Origin: Castellaniella defragrans
GTDB taxonomy: Bacteria > Pseudomonadota > Gammaproteobacteria > Burkholderiales > Burkholderiaceae_B
Length of the DNA: 64,000 nucleotides
Direction of reading: 5' to 3'
NCBI RefSeq assembly: GCF_014203015.1
Contig: NZ_JACHIB010000018.1
Location: 53,340-117,339 of the forward strand
A program made the translations under genes and the position numbers. The stretch's first letter is position 1. Every line of letters begins with the position of its first letter. The notes beneath the pieces were generated by a model. The model saw nothing but the letters and a program-made list of their open reading frames with translations, was not told the origin of the DNA and did not search any database. Below are positions 59,290-64,000 of this stretch, in pieces.

Positions 59290-60570
59290 TCAGACCGTCG
59301 ACCGGCCGCCCATGTTCATGGCGACCTGCTGCATGCTGTCGGCCGCGCCGGCGAGCATCCTGCTGACGACCTGGGCGCCTTCCTCGATCTGCTGGAGGAT
59401 CTTCTTCATGTCCTCCTGGCCTTCTTCCATCTGCTTCTGCAGCTTGATCATCATCGCCTCGAGCGCCTTCTTGTCGGCGATCGCATGCTGGGCCTTTTCC
59501 TCCGTCAGGCCCTTGGAGATGGCCAGGCCGCCCTGCGCGACCTGGGTCCCGCCCGATACGGCGGCGGAAGTCCCGGTCACGACGGTGCCGAGGACCTTCA
59601 GGGTGGCGAGCATCACGTTGGAGCCGACCTGGGTCGCCGTCGAGGCCATGGACGTGCCGCCCGAGATCGCCACCATGGCGATGCCCACGCCGATGGAGGC
59701 CACGACCGTCAGGGCCATGCCGATGTAGCCGGCGGTCTTTTCGTCGGCGCCGGCCAGCAGCGCGATGCCCTGGGCCATGTTGCCCATCAGCGAAGGATCG
59801 ATGGCCAGCATCAGCGGGCTGGAGAGCGCCAGCGCCCCGCCCACGATCTTGCAGATGCTGTCCGCTTTCTTGGCGTCCACGCCGCACACGTCGGTGAGGA
59901 AGCGCCCGACCGTGTGCCGGATCAGACTGTTGAAACTGATCTCGGGCCCGCCGCATTCCTGCGAAATGGCGCTGGCCAGGGTCGTGGTGGCGCTGATCGC
60001 GCCTACGACCGCCATGGCCAGCATGGGGGCGGCGCCTCCGGCCGTGGCCACCGTGGCGGCGGCGGCGACCGCCACGGTCACGATCGCGGCCACGAAGGCG
60101 AAGGCCTTGCCGATCCAGCCGAAGATCTTGCCCACCAGGCCCTTGTTCTGGGCCTGCTTGGCCTTGCCGATCCACTCGTCGATCTTCTTGAGCTGGTTCT
60201 CGGTATTTTTTTCGGCCTTGATGCGCGCGGACTCCAGGCTGCGCTGCGCGGTCTTGAGCTGCTCGTCCTGCGTCTTGCTGCGCAGGCTGCGCAGCAGGTC
60301 CACCATGTCGCTGGCGCTGAAGGCCTGATTCGGCGCGTCGATGCGCGGCGCGCCGTTCCTGTCGGTCAGCGGATCGCCGTCGCCCGGCTGGCCGGCCACC
60401 GCCTGCTGCCTGGCGAAGCTCAGGATCTCGTCGTAGAGCTTGCCCAATTCGACCTGGCCGGTCCCCGCGGCGCCGGCCGTGCCGCCGGAACCGCTGATCT
60501 GGCCCAGCGGCTCGCCGCCCATCGGGGGCGTATAGCCCGGTCCGTTTGCGATCGTCGTACTCATGTTCAT
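59290..60570 (-). CDS. bopB: Translocator protein BopB (SctE)
   Basis: A 426-residue pore-forming translocator of the YopB/SipB family. After a Gly-rich start, helices with SLESARIKAEKNTENQLKKI and DEWIGKAKQAQNKGLVGKI lead to two hydrophobic hairpins: FVAAIVTVAVAAAATVATAG followed by GAAPMLAMAVVGAISATTTL, and IGMALTVVASIGVGIAMVAI. The C-terminus is an amphipathic coiled coil (MMIKLQKQMEEGQEDMKKIL). Inserts in the host membrane with BopD. 24 nt after bopD. Confidence 0.93.
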   Translation of the reverse strand: MNMSTTIANGPGYTPPMGGEPLGQISGSGGTAGAAGTGQVELGKLYDEILSFARQQAVAGQPGDGDPLTDRNGAPRIDAPNQAFSASDMVDLLRSLRSKTQDEQLKTAQRSLESARIKAEKNTENQLKKIDEWIGKAKQAQNKGLVGKIFGWIGKAFAFVAAIVTVAVAAAATVATAGGAAPMLAMAVVGAISATTTLASAISQECGGPEISFNSLIRHTVGRFLTDVCGVDAKKADSICKIVGGALALSSPLMLAIDPSLMGNMAQGIALLAGADEKTAGYIGMALTVVASIGVGIAMVAISGGTSMASTATQVGSNVMLATLKVLGTVVTGTSAAVSGGTQVAQGGLAISKGLTEEKAQHAIADKKALEAMMIKLQKQMEEGQEDMKKILQQIEEGAQVVSRMLAGAADSMQQVAMNMGGRSTV

Positions 60571-60594
60571 TCCTGCCTGTGGTGGGTGCGCCGG

Positions 60595-61422
60595 TCAGAC
60601 GTTGCGCGCGATGCTGCGGTTGGTCTCGCTGCGTGCCTGATCGATGGCGCTGATTTTGTCGCGGATGTCGCGGATCACGTCCATCATGTGCTGCATGATC
60701 TCGTTGGCCTGCTGCATGGACTGCTCGTGCACGCGGGCATCGGCGTCGTACCGGGCCTTCTGCGCATCGTGCTCCGCGGCCCGCTGCTCGAAGGCGGCGG
60801 CGCCCACGGTGCCGCCGCTGCCGAGCATGCCGCCCGCGCCCTGCGCCGAATCGCCGAAGGTCTTGGACCAGGCGCCGAGCTGCTTGCCTGCCACTTCCGA
60901 AACGCCGGCGCCCATGCTCGCAACGCCCAGCAAGCCGCCCATCACGCCGAGGCCGGCCGACGTGAAGCCGCCCGCCAGCTGGAACGCCCCCTGGACGAAG
61001 GCCTGCTGCATGCGTTCCTGCGCGGCGTTGCGGATTTCCTGGGCGGCGTTCTTCAGGCTGGCGATATCGGCCTCCAGGGCGGCGTTGCGGGCCTCGCGCG
61101 CCTGGTTGCGCATTTCCTGGGCGAATTTCTGGAACACCGCCATCACCGTGTAGATGTCGATGGCCGCCGTTTCCGGATCGAGCGTGCGAAAGGGAATCTC
61201 CACGCTGCGGCTGCCCGAAGGCTCGGGCAGCAGCGACTGCACCAGGGCCGCGACGCGGCCGGCATCGGTTCCGTCGAGCTTGACGTCGATCAGCCGGATC
61301 GCGGCTTCCAGCGTGATGCCGGTGGTCTCGACCATGCCCCGGGTGGCGGGATCGAGCGACTGGAGATCGATGCCGGGCGGGAGGCAGCCGGGCGGCAAGG
61401 TGGATTGCAGGGAAAGCGTCAT
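60595..61422 (-). CDS. bopD: Translocator protein BopD (SctB)
   Basis: A 275-residue YopD/SipC-type minor translocator. One hydrophobic stretch (AGGFTSAGLGVMGGLLGVAS) is flanked by amphipathic helices (EMRNQAREARNAALEADIAS; RDIRDKISAIDQARSETNRS). The C-terminus ends NRSIARNV. It lies between the second SycD-type chaperone gene and bopB, the usual translocon order. Confidence 0.9.
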   Translation of the reverse strand: MTLSLQSTLPPGCLPPGIDLQSLDPATRGMVETTGITLEAAIRLIDVKLDGTDAGRVAALVQSLLPEPSGSRSVEIPFRTLDPETAAIDIYTVMAVFQKFAQEMRNQAREARNAALEADIASLKNAAQEIRNAAQERMQQAFVQGAFQLAGGFTSAGLGVMGGLLGVASMGAGVSEVAGKQLGAWSKTFGDSAQGAGGMLGSGGTVGAAAFEQRAAEHDAQKARYDADARVHEQSMQQANEIMQHMMDVIRDIRDKISAIDQARSETNRSIARNV

Positions 61423-61523
61423 GATGTGCTCCGGAATGCTGTCGCGGTTCTCGTATCGCGCCCCGATCGGCGTCCATGCAAGCTATGTGGACGCGAAGGG
61501 CGAAGTCGTTCCATGCGGAATCG

Positions 61524-62033
61524 TCACTGGACGGGGGCTTTCGCGCGCAGGGCCCCCAGCAGCGCCTCGGCCCGCGCCCTGATCGCATCGTGCTCGCCGG
61601 CCTTGCACAGGGTGTCGATCACCAGCACCAGCGATTCGGCCGCCTCGGCGGGCCTGCCCAGCGCGAGCAGGCATTCGGCGCAATGGAAGACCGGCACCGG
61701 GTCGTCCAGGCGCATCACCGTCACGATCATGTAGTGCTGCAGCGCTTCCTCGTGGCGCCCGGTCATCTGCAGGGCGCAGGCCAGGGCCAGCTGATAGCGC
61801 GAATCCATGTGATCGTAGGCCACCAGCCGGGCGAAGACCTTGAAGGCATCGTCATACTTGCCTTGCGCATAGAGCGCATGGCCGTAGGCGTACATGGCCT
61901 CGCATTCCTGGGCGGACAGGCCCATCGCCTGGGCCAGCGTGCCGCCCGCCTTCCAGAGCCCGAGCAGGCTCTCGGCGATGCCGGCGGCTTCCTGCTCGGT
62001 GATGGGGGGTTCCGTTTGCGCATTCATGGGCAT
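61524..62033 (-). CDS. SycD/LcrH-type translocator chaperone (BcrH)
   Basis: A 169-residue class II chaperone. TPR units: EAMYAYGHALYAQGKYDDAF, KVFARLVAYDHMDSRYQLAL, ACALQMTGRHEEALQHYMIV and HCAECLLALGRPAEAAESLV. The LWKAGGTLAQAMGLSAQE segment resembles the LcrH N-terminus. It is upstream of bopD and probably serves BopD and/or BopB. A 101-bp gap separates it from bopD; no promoter element is seen there. Confidence 0.9.
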   Translation of the reverse strand: MPMNAQTEPPITEQEAAGIAESLLGLWKAGGTLAQAMGLSAQECEAMYAYGHALYAQGKYDDAFKVFARLVAYDHMDSRYQLALACALQMTGRHEEALQHYMIVTVMRLDDPVPVFHCAECLLALGRPAEAAESLVLVIDTLCKAGEHDAIRARAEALLGALRAKAPVQ

Positions 62034-62070
62034 TCCTTCGATGTGTGCTTGGCGCCGCGGCGGGCGGTCC

Positions 62071-62355
62071 TCAGATCATGTTGCGCATCTTGCGCGCGCC
62101 GCCCGTCCGGGGCGCGGCCTGGGCGAAACTCCGGCGCGCGAGCTCCTCGGCCACTTCGCGCTCGACGTCTTCCATGTCCTTGCGGAACAGGGCCTCGGCC
62201 TCGGCGCGCTCCTTGGGCCCCATGGACTCCTGCAGCTTGCGCACGTCCAGCCCGAGGTCCTGGAAGATCTCGGCGGTCGCCGCCAGGTCCCGCTCGGTCC
62301 GCCGGATCAGCGCCTCGGCCTCGCGCATGACTTCCTCGGGAGTCTTCTTGTCCAT
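62071..62355 (-). CDS. Small helical type III locus protein, unknown
   Basis: A 94-residue, very charged, predicted all-helical protein (EEVMREAEALIRRTERDLAA, KERAEAEALFRKDMEDVERE) ending GARKMRNMI. It sits between bsp22 (27 nt upstream) and a SycD-type chaperone gene (37 nt downstream). I do not recognise it. Its size is that of a needle subunit or a YscE-like co-chaperone, but it lacks the usual needle pattern. Translation from the ATG at 62355 is supported by AAGGGG upstream. Confidence 0.65.
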   Translation of the reverse strand: MDKKTPEEVMREAEALIRRTERDLAATAEIFQDLGLDVRKLQESMGPKERAEAEALFRKDMEDVEREVAEELARRSFAQAAPRTGGARKMRNMI

Positions 62356-62382
62356 GGCTTCAATCCCCTTGCGTGTTCAAAG

Positions 62383-63000
62383 TCAGAAGTTGCGGATGAT
62401 GTTGGAATTCGCGTCGGAGTGCTTCTTCTGCGTGCTGGTCAGGACTTCGACCGACTCGTTCCGCTTGTTGCCGAGGGACTGCAGGCGCAGCATGTCCGTC
62501 TGCTGGGTGTTGCTCTCGGCGTCGATCAAGCCCTTGATCTTGGCGATCGCCGCATCGATCTGGCCCTTGGTGACGCTGTCGATCGAGCCGGAACCCCCCT
62601 TCTCGGTGGCCTGGAAGGTCGCCTTCAGCAGTTCCTTGCTGTCCAGGCCCGCCGCGCCCAGCGCCATGCCGATGCTGTCGCGCACATTGGTGCCCTGGGT
62701 CACCGGTTCTCCAGTGGTGACGTGCGGTTCGGTCGTCTTCCAGCCGCCGGTATCGCTCAGCTTGGCCGTGGGGCTGGTGCTGCTGAATCGCGCGGCGGCG
62801 GCATTCAGCTCGCTCAGCACGTTGTTGTACCTGGCGATCTGGTCGTTGCGCCCCTGCACCGTCTTGATCTGTTCCACCAGCTGCTGGTCCATCAGTTGGA
62901 CGCGTTCGCTCTGAATCATCTGGATGAGGGTCTGGATGTCGGCGGTGGCCAGCATCTCGTTGATGTTGATGCCGCCTGAGTTCGTCACGGGAAAAGTCAT
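62383..63000 (-). CDS. bsp22: Bsp22-like type III filament tip protein
   Basis: A 205-residue secreted protein. Both the length and the polymer-type ends (MTFPVTNSGGININEMLATA at the start; HSDANSNIIRNF at the end) match Bordetella Bsp22, which forms a filament that extends the needle. The helices LIQMIQSERVQLMDQQLVEQ and GQIDAAIAKIKGLIDAESN fit the coiled-coil ends of such proteins, around a Thr/Gly-rich middle. It heads the leftward operon behind a BtrS-type promoter. Confidence 0.85.
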   Translation of the reverse strand: MTFPVTNSGGININEMLATADIQTLIQMIQSERVQLMDQQLVEQIKTVQGRNDQIARYNNVLSELNAAAARFSSTSPTAKLSDTGGWKTTEPHVTTGEPVTQGTNVRDSIGMALGAAGLDSKELLKATFQATEKGGSGSIDSVTKGQIDAAIAKIKGLIDAESNTQQTDMLRLQSLGNKRNESVEVLTSTQKKHSDANSNIIRNF

Positions 63001-63052
63001 GATCGTCCGTCCTGTCGTGGGATCCGCATGGATGCGGGGTGCCGCCTGGTGA

Positions 63053-63077
63053 GTAACCGGACCCGCCCGGGAGTTCC
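63053..63077 (-). promoter_or_regulatory. Putative BtrS promoter element of bsp22
   Basis: Minus strand GGAAC (63077-63073), 15-bp spacer, GTTAC (63057-63053) then TCA. It ends 52 nt before the bsp22 ATG and would drive the long leftward operon. Confidence 0.75.
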
Positions 63078-63228
63078 CGCCGCGAAATCCGGCGCCGGTC
63101 CTCGTCCGGCCAGGCCGCCTGCTTCCGCATGAGTGCCAAGGGGCCGCCGGCGGTTCCCTGCCGGCGGCGCGTACTCAGGGAAAACCCCAGGATTGCGGGC
63201 CGTGCACGCTTCTTTCGCCTGCGGCCAG

Positions 63229-63253
63229 GGAACTTTCCGCCTCCGGTGGTTAC
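63229..63253 (+). promoter_or_regulatory. Putative BtrS promoter element of bopN
   Basis: GGAAC (63229-63233), 15-bp spacer, GTTAC (63249-63253) then TAC. It ends 38 nt before the ATG at 63292 and faces away from the bsp22 element. Confidence 0.75.
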
Positions 63254-63291
63254 TACCCGCCCACAGCATCCCCCTCGGAGCCCGCCCCACC

Positions 63292-63939
63292 ATGAATCGC
63301 ATCGACACCGGAGGACCCGCCCCCGGCTTCGACTCCCCCGGCCAGCAGGCCGGGTTCGACGCCGGGCAGTCCCGGACCGGCACGCTGCTGGGCGAACACG
63401 CCGTGCTGCTCGAAGGCGACATCTCCTCGCTGGGCGACGCGGCCGAGGAAATCAGCCTGCACATGGCGGAAAAGACCGAGGACAAGCACCACGCCGAACG
63501 CAAGCTCAGGCCCGAGCGCCCCGTGGAACTGCTGCGGCTCGGGGAAATCCTGGAAATGCTGCAGCAGACCCAGGACCCGAACGCCCAGGCCAGGCTCGAA
63601 GAACTGGCCGCCCGGCTGCTGTCGGGCCAGGGATCGCCCCGGCGGCAGGCGGCCCGGGCCTTCGGCGAGGTCTCGCAGCAATACCTGGCCCTGCAATACG
63701 CCCTGCGCAAGGGCGAGCAGGAAGGCGCCGCGCCCGAACTGCTGGAATCCCTGCGCGACGCGCTGGCCGAACTCGAACTCGAAAGCGGCCCCCGGATCCG
63801 GGCCGGGCTCAACACCCTGGGCAGCGCCGGGGAATTCGCCGCCGATGCCCGGGGCGTCCAATCCTTCCAAGACACCTACCGCGACATCGTCCTGGGCGAG
63901 GACACCCTAGCCTGGACATTTCGTCAGCAAGCCTGGTGA
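63292..63939 (+). CDS. bopN: BopN-like gatekeeper (SctW), possibly truncated
   Basis: A 215-residue protein with the YopN/InvE layout: a polar N-terminus (MNRIDTGGPAPGFDSPGQQA), SSLGDAAEEISLHMAEKTED, the EILEMLQQTQDPNAQARLEE helix and the late FQDTYRDIVLGEDTLAWTF. Proteins of this family control the order of secretion and usually have about 290-400 residues. Here the frame stops at 63937-63939, soon after the YRDIVLG motif, so the C-terminal (TyeA-like) part is missing or in another frame. The last 61 bp of the window give no clear continuation. The ATG at 63292 follows a BtrS-type promoter. Confidence 0.7.
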   Translation: MNRIDTGGPAPGFDSPGQQAGFDAGQSRTGTLLGEHAVLLEGDISSLGDAAEEISLHMAEKTEDKHHAERKLRPERPVELLRLGEILEMLQQTQDPNAQARLEELAARLLSGQGSPRRQAARAFGEVSQQYLALQYALRKGEQEGAAPELLESLRDALAELELESGPRIRAGLNTLGSAGEFAADARGVQSFQDTYRDIVLGEDTLAWTFRQQAW

Positions 63940-64000
63940 AGTGATTTTCGGGTGGTCAGGCTGCTCCGGCGACGCGGCGGCGGGGATCGGCGGCATGGGA

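Noticed and set aside
62071..62355. Calling the 94-residue protein the needle SctF
   Set aside because: It lacks the needle pattern (N-terminal W, PxxP-type turn, hydrophobic C-terminal helix) and is too charged.

Overview
The window is GC-rich, almost fully coding DNA from a betaproteobacterium of the Alcaligenaceae (Bordetella/Achromobacter type). The evidence is the Bordetella-style bsc type III secretion locus (Bsp22-like filament protein, BtrS/BtrV/BspR-like regulators), the gene orders rlmE-ftsH-folP-glmM and ffs-dnaX-ybaB-recR, and the GC-heavy third codon positions. I could not assign a species. No insertion sequence, prophage, CRISPR array or rRNA was seen.

Layout. 1-2173: a partial PepSY-type protein and an acyl-CoA synthetase. 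2282-9917: phosphate and polyphosphate genes. The pstSCAB operon has a near-consensus PhoB box; ppk lies upstream of it and ppx is divergent from ppk. 10005-16952: core genes (olsB, glmM, folP, ftsH, rlmE, yhbY, greA). 17330-24061: a nucleobase permease, a short-chain dehydrogenase, carB and carA. 24318-28060: transaldolase and a NitT/TauT-type ABC importer. 28283-31629: recR, ybaB, dnaX and the SRP RNA gene ffs. 31768-39006: a glutathione transferase and a one-carbon block made of a LivK-type binding protein, a LigM-type tetrahydrofolate-dependent O-demethylase, PurU, MetF, a GntR regulator and FolE2. 39081-41930: tRNA-Leu(CAA), a GATase1-AraC regulator and L-serine dehydratase.

42006-64000 is a type III secretion island. 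From the left it holds an anti-sigma antagonist (BtrV-like), a BspR/BtrA-like protein, the ECF sigma factor BtrS, an unfamiliar 815-residue putative effector with its chaperone, then bscC-W-U-T-S-R-Q-P-O-N-L-K-J-I, a TPR protein, translocators BopB and BopD with two SycD-type chaperones, a 94-residue protein, Bsp22, and a divergent BopN-like gene. Most apparatus genes overlap at their start and stop codons, so they probably form one long leftward operon. The genes for the export gate SctV, SctD and the needle SctF were not found and probably lie beyond the right edge.

Regulatory signals tie these parts together. Four sites of the form GGAAC-N15/16-GTTAC precede the BspR-like gene, the effector chaperone, bsp22 and bopN, and look like the BtrS promoter element. 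Two TTGTATACA-type palindromes mark the metF and folE2 promoters and suggest one GntR-controlled folate/demethylation regulon. A structured intergenic repeat occurs three times; each copy begins at the TGA stop codon of a leftward gene and keeps its pairing although its sequence changes.
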